Of a DNA stretch of 64,000 nucleotides, positions 45,650 to 57,242 are shown piece after piece. The notes below the pieces were generated by a model that made no database searches, was not told the origin of the DNA, and saw nothing but the letters and a program-made list of their open reading frames with translations. This DNA is from Diphasiastrum complanatum. Lineage: Eukaryota > Streptophyta > Lycopodiopsida > Lycopodiales > Lycopodiaceae. Location: contig MU831573.1 of assembly GCA_029204225.1 (NCBI GenBank), positions 62,001-126,000 of the forward strand, in the 5' to 3' direction. A program made the translations under genes and the position numbers. Within the stretch, counting starts at the first letter, position 1; each line of letters begins with the position of its first letter.

Positions 45650-46935
45650 AAAAAAATGCAGAAGATCAATGGATACTAAGGATATATTGTAAATATCAAT
45701 GGATCTTGATGCATCCATCCTCAAAAGGTGATTTTCGGAAAAGAAAAAGATCGAATAACATATATAGAAGCTCTTGGAAAGGTAGGATAATGGATTTTAG
45801 AGTATCAGCTGCCAGTCAATCTATCACAAAAGTTTTAGTTCAGCATGCTTATCTTCACAAAGAGCTCAACATTGAGGATTTGAATCCAAATGATAGAAGA
45901 AAATACAATTGTAAGTATACAATTAGTATGTGCATATTCATATTTAATTTCTTTAGTATTAGCATTTTTTTTATATCAATTTTTTCTCACGATGTTTTTG
46001 TTGGTTTTGTAGATCTGCATCCATCAAATTTTGTTGAATGGCAACCAGTTCAATTGATTGCAGGAATAATTGATGTCATACATTTTGATATCGATATTTT
46101 ACAATATAGAGGTCGATCTCCAAAATCCCTTTTAGAGTCAGGAGTTTTTTTTTATGATCACACCTATAGCCCTAATAGAAATGGTTTAGTGAGTAGATTA
46201 GAGCCATAACCTCTACCAGAGTTTTTGAGTGAGGAATGGATTTTTCCAGATTCAACAATTTCAGAAAGTTTTCGATCTAGACTTTATATGGAGTATAATA
46301 AAATGTAACACTGGTTCAAAAAATAATAGATTATGTATCTCTCTTTTTCTATTTTTGTTGATTTTTTTTTCCAAATGCAATGTTCGGCGAACGAAAACAA
46401 TGTTTATTTGTAAGGATTTGAGTGAGGAAATAATCGCCAAATTGTTGGATGATGGTTGGGATACGAAACAAAATCAGCAAGTGCAGAGTATGTGACTCGT
46501 CAATGATATTTAGATATCACATCGAAAAACAAATGCTCAGTTTGCTGCTGTATTATAGAAGATGGATAAAATGCAAAAATAAGTGGAAGCCACTTGATCA
46601 AGATTTTGCAATAAACCATCAAGAGCAACTTCAAATAACAGTGAAAAGAAATGACAATATTCTTGTTATGGTCGAGGTTGAGGAGGATTGGCGTCTCAAT
46701 CACATTCGATCGGAACTAGACATGTTGCAATTCGATCTACCTCAGTACTATCATTTTCGATTGAATGGTGTAAAGGTAAGTTATGCCATATGAAAATTTC
46801 ATTTTTTTTCTATTTCTTAGTTAATCAGTTTTACAAGATAAATGAACTTAAACAATTTTTCTTGTGCAAGTAAGAGCAAGGCAGGAAGAGCATATAAAAT
46901 ACAAAGACATATGAACATCCATCGAAATTAAAGAT
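45650..46935 (+). pseudogene. Unit 2: spliced BAH-like / ubiquitin-like gene
   Basis: Exons: about 45650-45910, 46013-46304, 46415-46775 and a probable fourth near 46871-46935. Introns have clear signals: GTAAGTAT at 45911 with TTTTGTAG at 46012, and GTAAGT at 46776. Protein phrases in order are YRSSWKGRIMDFR, ITKVLVQHAYLH, NDRRKYN, HPSNFVEWQPVQLIAGIIDV, LQYRGRSP, FFYDHTYSP, LSEEWIFPDSTISESFR, DLSEEIIAKLLDDGWDTK, then KWKPLDQDFAINHQEQLQIT, VEVEEDWRLNHIRSELDMLQ, YYHFRLNGVK and EEHIKYKDI. The W...I.DFR..VLVQ..Y and QLIAGIIDVI features resemble a BAH domain; the FRLNGVK...E..I...DI end resembles a ubiquitin-like fold. Both are inferences. One stop (46208) and one frameshift (about 46480) make it a probable pseudogene. 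Exon borders match unit 1. Confidence 0.65.
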
Positions 46936-47274
46936 CCATAGAATTTGAAAAATATAATTTTCTATTATGTAATATACTTTTCTGTACACAAATTGATTGA
47001 TAATATATGCACCGCTCAACTTGAGTATCATTTTTTTTAATTTGAGGGTCATTCTATTTTATGATCTCTAAATCCATTTGTCCAGTTGGAAGTAACTTCG
47101 GTGGAGAACACTCTGCAATTGAAACAGTCTCCTACCAAAAATGCATTATCTCCATTGGAGATACCTTCAGGCATTTGAATTGAAAAAAACAAAAACACAA
47201 GTACATGTTATTAATAAAGAATAAGTTATTAGAAATTATGAATATTTGTATGTTATTGTTAACTAATGGATTAC
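46936..47274 (-). other. Possible last exon of the unit 2 protease gene
   Basis: On the minus strand around 47160-47080 there is a short coding-like stretch (NAFLVGDCFNCRVFS) after an AG. It could be the final exon, but unit 1 gives no clear counterpart. Confidence 0.25.
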
Positions 47275-48716
47275 CTCCAATAGATTTAGAAGCTTATCTT
47301 GTTGTGCAAGCCAATTGAAAAAACATTTGACATTGAATACAATATACCAACCACAGCTGACTGAATGAACCTGTTGGGAGGACTGCAGTATTCAAATATA
47401 TATAAAAGTTAGTAACAAAATTTAAAGTTTATGCAATATCAAATCAACGCGCACGAGATGATATTAAAATCTACAAAGGCGACAAGCGCGCAAACCGATA
47501 TCAAGAAAAATATTGATGGAATATCGAATCAATGCGTGCGATATGCTCTTGGTAATCTACAAACACTAAAAGCACGTTTCGAACCGGTATCAAAAAATTT
47601 TTATCTCTGCATCAACCATTTTGAGCTTCGTATAGGTTGTTGCACCTGGTACTGGAAAGAGTTCCATAATTTTTTTGATATGGCTCCTCGCTATTTTGTG
47701 GGTGTGTGTAATAGAGTTCATCTTTAGACAACTTGGATTTCACACACCCTCATCATTGACATATAAGAATAGCACATATAAGCTCCAGTGTTCACTGCAA
47801 TTAAAAAACAATATGTTTTTGAAAATATATATAAAATCACAATTCATATGAAAAAATCATCTTAATAAAATTTGAAAAGTAACTTACTTGGTTATGTATA
47901 GGAGAACGTGTATTGGAGTCCCCAGTCTGACGTATTGAAGCATATAAGCATGCAGACCTTTAAAATCAGGAAAGTCAAAGGCAGCTATGAATTGTAAGGC
48001 AAACAATGCGACTTCTATAAACAATGGGGTCTAGAAAAACTCCATCCAATATTGAATGGCCCCCCCTCCTACATTGTCTCCTAACATGTTATTCCTACTT
48101 TCTAATTCACATGTATCTAATTTACTAAATGGAAGACCCATTTTAGTCTCCGGCATCTAAAAACTATATCTAGGACCTAGACCTTTAAGATAAGTATTTA
48201 ACAATTGGTCATCATATTGAGGAGAATCTACGAAAGCAAGTGCAGGGGGTGCAGAAAGTAATACAGATAAACCATGGAATGAATTGTCATTTGAAATTGA
48301 TTCAACTTTTAAATCTACAAAATTATCTACCTCTTTTCCTGATGCTCTAGTGGGTGAACTAATATGAGGAGAAGTAGGAGGAGATTGAGATTTATGAGAT
48401 TTAGGAGATTTAGAAGGTGAAAAATTTTAAGGAGGGAAAAGAGACTGATTTCTAGGAGGAGAAAAAATTTTAGTAGGTGAGAAAATTTTACGAGGAGAAG
48501 AAGACTGATTTCTAGGAGGAGAGGAAATTTTAGGAGGAGAAGAAGACTGATTTCTAGAAGGAGAGAAAATTTTAGGATCTTCGGCTTTATTAGGAAGGTC
48601 AAAAGACCTCTTTTTTTTTAAACACTTCTGCTTTGAACACGAAATACAAGCCGGGCGGGTTGAGATGTATCGCCTACGCGCAAATCCTGAAAGAGATAAA
48701 GAAGAAATTTGCAAGG
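47275..48716 (-). pseudogene. Unit 2: Ulp1-like cysteine protease
   Basis: From 48716 downward: a basic start (FARRRYISTRPACISCSKQK) after a CTTTCAG acceptor, then at least four Ser/Pro repeats of SPPRNQSSSP type (48600-48420), then HGLSVLLSAPPALAFVDSPQ. An exon ends VRLGTPIHVLLYIT at a GTAAGT donor (47887). The next exon starts at 47794 with N-EHWSLYVLFLYVNDEG, containing the catalytic His in an HWxL motif, followed by an MNS segment. The exon 47382-47275 (exactly 36 codons) reads SSQQVHSVSCGWYIVFNVKC with the oxyanion Gln and catalytic Cys. This is the C48/Ulp1 arrangement and it parallels unit 1 exon for exon. Stops (for example near 48160 and 48034) suggest inactivity. The 5' end is cut off by the copia element at 48717. 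Confidence 0.72.
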
Positions 48717-50606
48717 TCTCAAGACAATCTTTATCAGATACACTTCATTTGACAACACTTACAAGCTGTACGATTCCGATATGCAGCAAATCTTATTCCG
48801 CTGGGATACAGTCTTTATCGAGGATCAGTTCATCAATCTTCTAGGCAAAGACATAGTTCCAAGTCAACCTTCAACGCCTTTCACCAACATGACTATTCAA
48901 GCCACTGGCTCAAGCGTCGAGTGCGCACACAGCCCACAAGGTATACTCCTGAGTCTGCTTGTCTTTTAATGCAGGAATCGACATTAGTCGATGAGGCACT
49001 TAGCCAACCAGGCTCCGATCTCTAGAGAGAAGCAATGGACATAGAGTAATCCTCTCTGATCAAGAACCAGACATGGTCACTACTTGAAGCTCCTACTGGC
49101 TGCAATCTCATCAATTGCAAATGGGTTTTTAAAATCAAATGCAATGCCAACGGAGCGATTGATCGAAGGAAGGCAAGGCTAGTAGCAGGAGGATTTTTTC
49201 AGATCCCTAACATTAACTACAATGAGACTTTCAGTCCAGTAGTCAAACACTCATCAATTCGAGCCCGCTTATCGTATGCTGCAGCAACTGACCTGGAAGT
49301 ACATCAGCTTGATGTACAGACAGCTTATCTGAATGGAGTCATTGAAGAGGACATCTATATGCCACAACCTGAAGGATACATAAAAAAAGGTATGAAGCAT
49401 AATGTCTACAAACTCCACAAGGCACGTTATGGCTTGAAGCAATCAGCTAGAGCTTGGTTCTAGAGGATCAGTACATTCCTCATCCGACAAGGCTTTCAAC
49501 CAAGCACGACCGATAGTAATGTCTACTTCAAGTCAGTGCAACAATCATTTATAATTATCACCTTGTATGTAGATGATACATTGTTTTTCAACAATTGTAC
49601 CAATCTGGTGAAGGACGCTAAACAAATGTTTTCTTTTGAGTTCGACATGACAGATCTTGGTGAAGCTCACTTCTGTCTGGGCATTCAAATCCACATAGAC
49701 AGAGCGAGACGACTAATGTTTATCACTCAACAAAAGTATCTTCACAATGTTCTCATCAGATATAATCTGATTGATTGTAAATTAGCTCACTCACCGATGG
49801 ATCCAACAGGCCTACGATTGTCGAAGGACCAATGTCCTTAGACCAAGTAGAAAGAGGAGCAGATGAGAGAGTATCCTTATCGATCGATACTTGGATCTCT
49901 CATGTATGCAATGGTCTGCACAAGACCTGATATTGCTTTTCCAGTCAGCTCACTCGGCCAATTCATGGCCAATCTTGGCATTACCCATTGGAAGGCTCTT
50001 ATAAGAGTCATGAGATACATACGAGCTATTGTGGACCAATGCATCTGCTATGGAGAAGTCAACAACGACAATCTTCATTGACTTAGTGGATTTTTCGATG
50101 CAAGCTGGGAGGAGATGTAGATAATCGTAAATCCACATCTGGATTTACATTCTTCTTCAATGGTGGTCCTATATCATGGAATAGTTGTAAGCAAACCTCT
50201 ATTGCTCTTTCATCTATAGAAGTAGAGTACATTACTGCTTCTCAATCCATTAAAGAGGCATTTCAGTTGAGAAATTTACTGGCAGACATTAGTTTGAACC
50301 AGTACACCCCGACAATCATATTTTGTGTTTTTCAAAGTGCAATTGCCTTATCGGCCAACTCTAGATTTCACTCTAGGAGTAAGCAAATTGAAATCCGATA
50401 TTAGGGGCAAGATTCTCGACATAGAAGTGAGCTTAACGTTCTGTCAGACGCAGGACATGGTTGCAGATGTGTTCACCAAGGCATTGAGCATTGACGCACA
50501 CAACAAATTTTGTGCACTGCTTAGTCTGAAGATCAAATCATTCACAGATCAAATCAAATTTTGTGCACTGCTTAGTCTGAAGATCAAATCATTCATGGAT
50601 CCAGAT
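48717..50606 (+). pseudogene. Copia pol: IN C-terminus, RT, RNase H
   Basis: The frame begins within integrase (LKTIFIRYTSFDNTYKLYD) and continues to RT: LINCKWVFKIKCNANGAIDR, VHQLDVQTAYLNGVIEEDIY and the active site LYVDDTLFFNN at 49565. RNase H follows (about 50080-50600), with DQCICYGEVNN, a decayed central part and QDMVADVFTKALSIDAHNKF at the end. Stops and frameshifts are scattered. The 5' half of the element is missing, and the break coincides with the cut end of the unit 2 protease gene. Confidence 0.9.
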
Positions 50607-50609
50607 TAA
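50508..50609 (+). repeat. In-frame 51-bp tandem duplication at the end of pol
   Basis: FCALLSLKIKSF is encoded twice, 17 codons apart (TGTGCACTGC at 50511 and 50562). The two copies are nearly identical, so the duplication is recent relative to the element's decay. Confidence 0.9.
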
Positions 50610-51394
50610 GGGGGGGTGTTGGATTTACCTCCTCTACTCTCCTAAATCCCATATTAATCTAGTTCCATTCATTGTTGCATATTTACTTGCATTGTCGCAC
50701 AGTTCAACTACTGGACGAGCAAGAGAAGATGGTCGACATATCGGAGTTGGACGAGCTATCGGGTAGACCCAACTTGGTCGACATATCGGAGAAGCCCGAC
50801 TTATCGACTTCCTCACGCTCATCCTCTGTACTGCGCAACCAACTTGACAATGACAGCAGCCACGATTTTCTCCCTGACGGTGCAACGACTCCACGCCATC
50901 TCTTGTACACTCATCTGCATAAATGTAAACAGCACATAGATCATTTATATACAAGGTAGAAGTATGCAATCGATCAATGATCAAGAACACGGATTATCAA
51001 ATTCGATGAGACAGACACAATAGATGCTTTCATGCATTGATTCACCTCTTTAAACGGATCGTCAGTATTAGCTCATAGCTTTTATAGATTGTAGTTAGCT
51101 TTGTGAGCACGCGGTTTCGCCCGCTATTGTCTTGTGCTTATCTACATTATTGACTTGTATTTCATTACAATCAATCTGAATAAAGTGCTATCTAGTTCTG
51201 CGTTCAGGTTCTGTCAGTATTTGCAATGCTTTTCGCTCTCTGTCTGACCTTCTGATTGCTTTGTCTGATTGTCTGCTCTAGCTTCCGCTATCACCGCGCA
51301 CTTAGCTCTAAACTTAACTTCATAATTGTGTTCACCTACTAAGTTACCAGTAGTGCACGCACCGAGGGAACCTTTCACCAATTTCCCCGGCACT
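50607..51394 (+). mobile_element. Polypurine tract and 3' LTR
   Basis: TTAAGGGGGGG precedes TGTTGGATTTACC at 50617. The LTR matches those of the deleted copia element at 12.5-14.4 kb throughout (for example TTGTAGTTAGCTTTGTGAGCA and GTCTGATTGTCTGCTC). By that alignment it ends near 51394 (TTCCCCGGCA). Confidence 0.85.
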
Positions 51395-51599
51395 AATGAC
51401 AGCCAAGCTCCATCTGAAAAACTTGTTACATCAATCTTTTCCATCATAGTGAACCCACATGAGCAAGAACTATTGCTTTTCTTGATGGGCCGGTGCATTA
51501 TGGCAATTCAAACAATGCCAAGGTTCTTTCCATCTCTCTTATCATCAAGCTCAAATGCTTCTACGAGTTTCAAAGTCGGTTGCAACAAATTGAGGACCA

Positions 51600-52500
51600 G
51601 GATGAATGGGATGAGGCTTGGTGCTTGTAAAATACACCATGTACGCAATTGCCATGGCAACGAATCACGACGATGGTATGTGGTGGGTTAAGCCAAGAGA
51701 CACCGACTTAGGTGACAAGTTCATCATGCATTGCTATGAGAACAATAGATGGAAGTCCCTTTTTCACATGCTGAAAGGTTTTTGTGAATGGCTTTGCAAA
51801 GTTCTTACTCCGCCCTTGGCCAAACAATGCACAAAATCTAGAGCACCTGTCTCTGTCAATATTCAGGTGGCTTTGGTATCGTTTAAATTGGCAAAAGGTG
51901 CAATTTGTGGTGCAACGTCAAAGTTTTTTGGGATTGGTAGAAGCACAGTGTCTCGAGCTATTTGCTAGGTTGTAAGGGCAATCAATTAGACCTTGGGTCA
52001 TTTGGCCCATCAGAGGTGCAATGCAAAATGTCATGCAAGGTTTTATGGGCATATGCAGTTTGCCGAACTGTCAAGGTGCCATAGATGGTTGCCACATCCC
52101 AATAATAAAACATGTGGGGGCCATGGCTTTGGATTACTTCAATTGCAAGCAAATGCATATCAACTATTCCAAGCCATTTGTAACAAAAACAGAAGGTTCA
52201 CAAATATTTTTGTTGGTTTCGCAAGATTTATGAATGATAGACGGCTGCTTAGATTGTCGAGTTTCTACGATAAAGTGAGACGTGGAGAGATGCTCAACAG
52301 GCCTCAAGTTTTGATCAATGGTGGTGTTAGATGCTCCCATATGTTTTGGGCGACCAGGGTTACATTGAAGCCCCATGGCTCATGTGCCCTTATGGTGGTG
52401 AGGGAGAGGGTGGCTTGTCATTGTTACAAAAAAATTACAACAAGAAATATGTCCGTGGCCATCTTCATATCGAGCAAGCATTTGGGATATTGAAAGGCAC
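51600..52500 (+). pseudogene. PIF/Harbinger-type DDE transposase
   Basis: The frames together give the plant PIF/Harbinger nuclease order. First is a helix-rich N-part (FCEWLCKVLTPPLAKQCTKS, VSVNIQVALVSFKLAKGAIC, FFGIGRSTVSRAIC). Next is the first catalytic Asp in GAIDGCHIPI (about 52077-52107), then FTNIFVGFARFMNDRRLLRL with the second Asp. The region HLHIEQAFGILKG carries the Glu (about 52460-52495). Three frameshifts and a stop at 51966 separate the parts. No terminal inverted repeats or Myb-like partner ORF were found. Confidence 0.85.
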
Positions 52501-52720
52501 CTGACATGATTTGTCAACACCAAACCGTTTGGATGTCAATTCTCATAGACAACAAAGACATTGATCCTGAAACCATGGAGTTGCCCACTGGGTGAACCTT
52601 TCACAGGGTGAAGACCCTGCCTGCATAGCCATTTATTGCAGATACCCAAGCTTCATCACCAAAGTTGCTAGAAATCAATTGAAGAGCTAGCAATTTACTA
52701 AACCTTTGCAAAGGAAAATT
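52501..52720. other. Spacer up to the truncated chromovirus LTR
   Basis: No feature is seen. Its junction at 52721 is where the 3' LTR similarity ends. Confidence 0.4.
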
Positions 52721-53066
52721 TGATTCGGCGCACCCCCTCTGTTTTGAAACATAGTGCTTTTTGGTAAAAGCACGCTTTTTAGGACTTAGTTTTTATTTTG
52801 CTGATTAAGCCTGGCAAGCCTGGCATAATCAGTCTGGCTTCCGGACATGGGTCCCGGGAGCCGTCCCGACGTCAAAATCAACTTGCTTCCTGACTAGGCC
52901 ATGACTCGAGCTCCAGAGCTAGCTCATGACTTGTGACTACTTGATTGGCTCACTACAGGTCGGAGGCTCTGTCCTTGACATTCTAAATTGCTCTGGGACC
53001 TTAGGGAGCATCACCCCTTAGAGTCTTACAGAGCACATTGGGTGCACCTGAGTCAGCTTTACAACA
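52721..53066 (-). repeat. Truncated 3' LTR of the chromovirus
   Basis: It begins on the minus strand with TGTTGTAAAGCTGACTCAGG at 53066, directly after the purine tract GAGGGGAGGA. It covers only the first 346 of about 908 LTR bases. Confidence 0.9.
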
Positions 53067-53256
53067 TCCTCCCCTCGTTTGAAAAAGCTGATGTCCTCAT
53101 CAGGGCCAAACTAGACCTAGAACGTATGGCACGGGCTTAATTCACCGACCTTAACAACTTTGAATCAAAAATACATTGGCAGTAGCACATGAAAAGTGTA
53201 GATAAAGTTCATTTACGTAAAACTTGTGTAAAGCTGCAAGTGATTTATTGACAAAC

Positions 53257-54165
53257 TTAAGAAAGATACCTGGAAGTTCCTTGAACTTCAGAATGGCCAT
53301 GAGTGTTTATGTAGGAGGCATGCAGCCAGGTGGTGCGGCTATTGCGTTGATTCTTCTGCAGATAATCTGCCAGTACTTCAGGGGCTCCCTCCTTAAGTTT
53401 GTCTTCGTACTCCCAAGAAGCCTCAATGAGTGGAGCCCGTAGCCACTTCACTAGATATTCATGTTGAACGCCAGTTCGCTTTCTATGTGTCAATATTTGT
53501 TTTGGTACAAGCTGCCTCTTCGTATCATCAAGTGTCGTTGGTGGGTGACGGAGTTCGTGTTGCCAATCAAATTGCTCATCTGGTTTGTACCGTTTGAGTA
53601 ATGAGATATGAAACACATTGTGTATATCCAAGTTGGATGGCAGCGCCAATCGGTAAGCCACTGGGTTGATCTTCTTGGTGACATAATATGGCCCCGCATA
53701 AGGTCGAAAGAACTTATGAGAGAAACCTTTTGGTAACGTAATGTTCTTTGTGTTCAGCCACACTTGATCACCTTCCTCAAATTCCAGTTCTCGTCGATGT
53801 GGGTTTACGTCAGCTGCCATACTTCTTTGGGACTGCTCTAAAAATGACTTCACCTCTGTCAACTTTGTGTGCCACTCATTGATGAATTCCTCCACAGTGG
53901 GTACTGGAGTTTCTCGCACGCCTGTAAGAAAAGAGCTTGGAACAATCGGTAGCCAACCATTGCTTATCTCGAAGGGTGCCCTTCTATAAGATCTGTTCAC
54001 TTGGTTGTTATGTGCAAACTCGAGAATATCCAAGTAGTTGACCCAATTGGATTGGTCCCAAGCGACATAATTTCGTAAATATTGTTCAATCTGTCGATTG
54101 ACTCGTTCCGTTTGCCCATCTGTCTGAGGGTGATATGCAGTGCTGAAATTTGGTCTAGTTCCCAC
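53257..54165 (-). pseudogene. Chromovirus integrase C-terminal part with chromodomain
   Basis: The frame opens at TRPNFSTAYHPQTDGQTERV, the integrase core region containing the catalytic Glu. It continues through the GPY/F region (FFRPYAGPYYVTKKINPVAY) and ends in a chromodomain (KRTGVQHEYLVKWLRAPLIE, then ASWEYED). Chromodomains direct integration to marked chromatin in this lineage. The frame is open for 302 codons. A stop and shift at about 54200 separate it from the upstream core. Confidence 0.93.
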
Positions 54166-54210
54166 GAGGTGAAATAGACAAGTCCAAAACTTTCCGACGA
54201 ACTTGGTGTC

Positions 54211-55059
54211 TCAGTAAAAAATAATCGTTCTAGGTAGGCTGTGGTATTTGAAGACACATTTGAAAAATAATCTTGCCACTTCTTCAGCTGTCACTGAACT
54301 TTTAGTTGGTACCAGATGAACTTGCTTTGAAAAGCGGTCAACCACCACATAAATTGAGTCGAAGCCTTGGCACCGTGGTAGTTGAACAATAAAATCCATG
54401 CTCACCGAATCCCATGGGTATGCTGGTATCGATAATGGTTGGAGTAGTCCTGTTGGAGCTAGTGGTTCCACCTTCACTTGTTGACATGTTGGGCATGTTT
54501 GCACATAGGATTCAACGTCTGCCCATATACCTGGCCAATAGAAGCCTCTTTTGAGAAGTTCATACATGCAATTCACCCCTGGATGTCCGGCGGCTAGTAC
54601 GTCATGATGTTCTCGCAAGACTTTCTTCCTCAGGTTGATGTTGTCTGGGACATATACTATGCGTTGTTTATAAACAACCATTTGACCTTTCCAAGTGAAA
54701 TGTTTATGAGGCTTTCCCAGCTGGAATTCGATCATTAAGTCCTTCGCCAATGCATCTGCACCATAATTCTTCCTGATTTCTTGGAGTAGGCCAGTCACCT
54801 GAGTTGTCACCGTTGCCATCAAGTGTTCCTGTCTACTTAGTGCGTCCGCCACCACATTGTTCTTTCCCGCCATGTATACAATGTCTATATTGAATTTTGA
54901 GAGAAAGTTTTGCCATCGCATTTGCTTTGGCGTGAGCATACCTTGGGATGAGAAGTACTTGAGTGATACATTATCAGTGAACGCCTTAAAGGGTTTTCCT
55001 GTCACATAATGTCTCCAATGCTCCACTGCTTGAACTACTGTGACCATTTTTTTTTTCAT
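54211..55059 (-). pseudogene. Chromovirus RNase H end and integrase core
   Basis: RNase H ([40 protein letters not shown]) is followed by the integrase HHCC zinc finger (HHDVLAAGHPGVNCM, CPTCQQVK) and the first catalytic Asp in MDFIVQLP. The frame ends with a stop in place of a residue just before DTKFVGKFW. Confidence 0.93.
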
Positions 55060-55945
55060 GAGTTGGCCATCGTCGCTCTACGTCACTCAATTTCTTTGAA
55101 AAATATGCAACAGGTTTTCCGTCTTGCATCAACACGGCCCCAATAGCAAAGTTCGACGCGTCTGTATGTATTTCGAAAGGTTTGCTAAAGTCCGGTAAGG
55201 CAAGGATGGGTTCTTGAGTGATTCGTCGTTTTAGTTCTTGGAACGCTGCTTCACATTCCGGTGTCCATGGCATCTTCAGATGAGTCTTGGTCTGCTCCAA
55301 CAATGGTGCCACAATTTTGCTAAATGCCTCAATGAATCTCCTGTAAAAGTTACATAAGCCCACAAAGGATTTGATGTCGTGAACAGTTTTAGGAGCCAGC
55401 CAATCCAAGATAGTCTTGATCTTCTTAGGATCCATCCAAATTCGTCCGTAGCCTATAACATGTCCAAGGAAATCAACTTCCTCTACCACAAATTCACATT
55501 TTTCTCTTTTCGCAAACAAGCTGTTCTTCCTCAGTCGTTGGAGGACCGTCCTTAAATGCTTAATGTGATCTTTGAGGCTACGACTAAACACCAAGATGGT
55601 GTTGATGTACACGATGACAAATTCATCCAAGCAGTCTTGAAAAATGTTGTTCATCAACGTACTTTGATGGTACCTTTGTTGAGCATGTGGTAATCCACAC
55701 ACATCCACAGTGTCTTGAGGCGAAGCACTGGGTCTAATGAATCCTTTGTCTATCAATTCACCAAGCTGTCTTTTCAGTTCCAACTCTTCTTGGGACATTC
55801 TATAGGGTGCTCGTGAAGTTGGTTTTGTTCCAGGTACCAACTCAATCTTATGGTCCACTGGTCTTCGAGGAGGTAACTTAGCTGGGAGTTCTTCCGGAAA
55901 CACATCGCTAAATTCCTCTAGCAAATCTACCACCTCCTTTGGCAA
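54986..55945 (-). pseudogene. Chromovirus reverse transcriptase, palm deleted
   Basis: The RT start is intact ([40 protein letters not shown]). After SPQ the frame slips, and about 70 residues including the first catalytic Asp motif are missing. The remaining box reads [10 protein letters not shown] where YLDDILVFS is expected, so the active-site Asp pair is lost. The thumb/connection and RNase H start ([20 protein letters not shown]) are good. Confidence 0.92.
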
Positions 55946-55969
55946 GGTTTTCTGTTGTGCGTTTTTCCC

Positions 55970-56533
55970 TTATGGAACCTCTCTACAGATACAAAGAAAG
56001 CACTTTGACCTTTTCCCTTTCTCCATGCTTTTAATTACAGATGCAGCAACCAGATTTTGTTCAATATCTGTGCCCTTAGCGTTCCCTCCAGACAGGGCTT
56101 TTGTCATACAGATTTGTCCCTTGTAATCCAAGAGAACCAAGTTTGAGCTCCTATCCAAAACTGCAATACAATGTTCATTTAGCCAGGGAAGGCCCAAAAT
56201 TACATCGAAGGCATCCATCTCTAAAATCAAAAAGCTAAGTTTAGCCTTCCATCTCCCAATTTGCACCGGGATGTTCAATGTTGCTTTGTTTGCGTTCAGT
56301 GCTCCCTTTGCTGTTTCTACCTTGAGCGTTGATGTTACATTTCTGGTCAGCAAACTGAACTGTTCCACTACGCTCCTTGAAATATAGTTATGTGAAGCTC
56401 CGGAGTCGATCATGAAATCTGACTTCCTCCCTGCGATCTTTCCGGATAGGAATAATAATCTTGAACCAATCTTGGGGGTTGCCCCATTGAAGCTCCTTTC
56501 CATACTTTGTATGTCGTCCACCCACAAATGCAA
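55970..56533 (-). pseudogene. Chromovirus retropepsin
   Basis: The frame contains the aspartic protease active site MIDSGASHNYIS and the second conserved strand AFDVILGLPWL. It ends at a stop (55970) shortly before the RT frame. The upstream gag and its zinc knuckle are not present. Confidence 0.9.
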
Positions 56534-57229
56534 ACTCCTCCTTCAACTCCCAACTAGATCAGATCACCTGGAAGAAGGTAAGCAACCAGGGGTTATTCAG
56601 GTCCAAACAAGCACACCACAAACAAACATACCAACCAAAGCAAACACAGAGGATCCCTCTCAAGCCACATTCCCCTTGAGACCGGACGTAGGACCTTTGC
56701 CTAGCCGCGCCCACTCAAATCTATCATAGAATTAGCCCACGGGGAAACATCCATCTAACCATCTGTGCTTTCACCATTAAGCAGCACATTGCCTCAGTCA
56801 CGTCCCACCATTTTTTGGTCGATAGCCCTTATAGCTAAACGATCGGCAGCTATCCCGCACCGGCAGCTAACCACCCGTGCTTTACACCAAAATTCGAGCA
56901 GCATCTCTGTATCAGTGGTTAACCCGTACAGTTCGAATATGTCACCCTGCACCCCACAAGGCATAGACCGTGCTTTCACCAACCTAATGGCAGCACATTG
57001 CCTCATTTGTCCTACGTGCAGACGGCGCCAGGCCCGAACCGTGGGAACTGACCTTGCTTACACCTCAAGGGCAGCACCTTGCCTCATCAAGTCCCCCGTT
57101 CTGCCGACCATCCCGACCGTGGATGCACCCGTGCTTATACTGTGGGCAACACCTTGCACAACGGTTGTCTTGACAAATCCCAAAACGTGGCCATCCTTGT
57201 GAGACTTGCGTTGCTGACTGGCTAGTCGA
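56534..57229 (-). other. Chromovirus leader without gag; repeated GCAGCAC motif
   Basis: Where gag should be, I find no gag helices or zinc knuckle. Instead the phrase GTGCTTTCACC...GGCAGCACATTGCCTCAT recurs in varied form near 56767, 56970, 57053 and 57130. This is either a repetitive leader or a replacement of gag. Confidence 0.55.
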
Positions 57230-57240
57230 CTCTGATACCA
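57230..57240 (-). other. Chromovirus primer-binding site
   Basis: The minus strand reads TGGTATCAGAG two bases after the LTR end CAACA, matching initiator tRNA-Met. Confidence 0.85.
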
Positions 57241-57242
57241 CA

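Noticed and set aside
47431-47727. 98-codon plus-strand ORF
   Set aside because: It lies antisense to the Ulp1-like gene, between the catalytic exons, and has no motif of its own.
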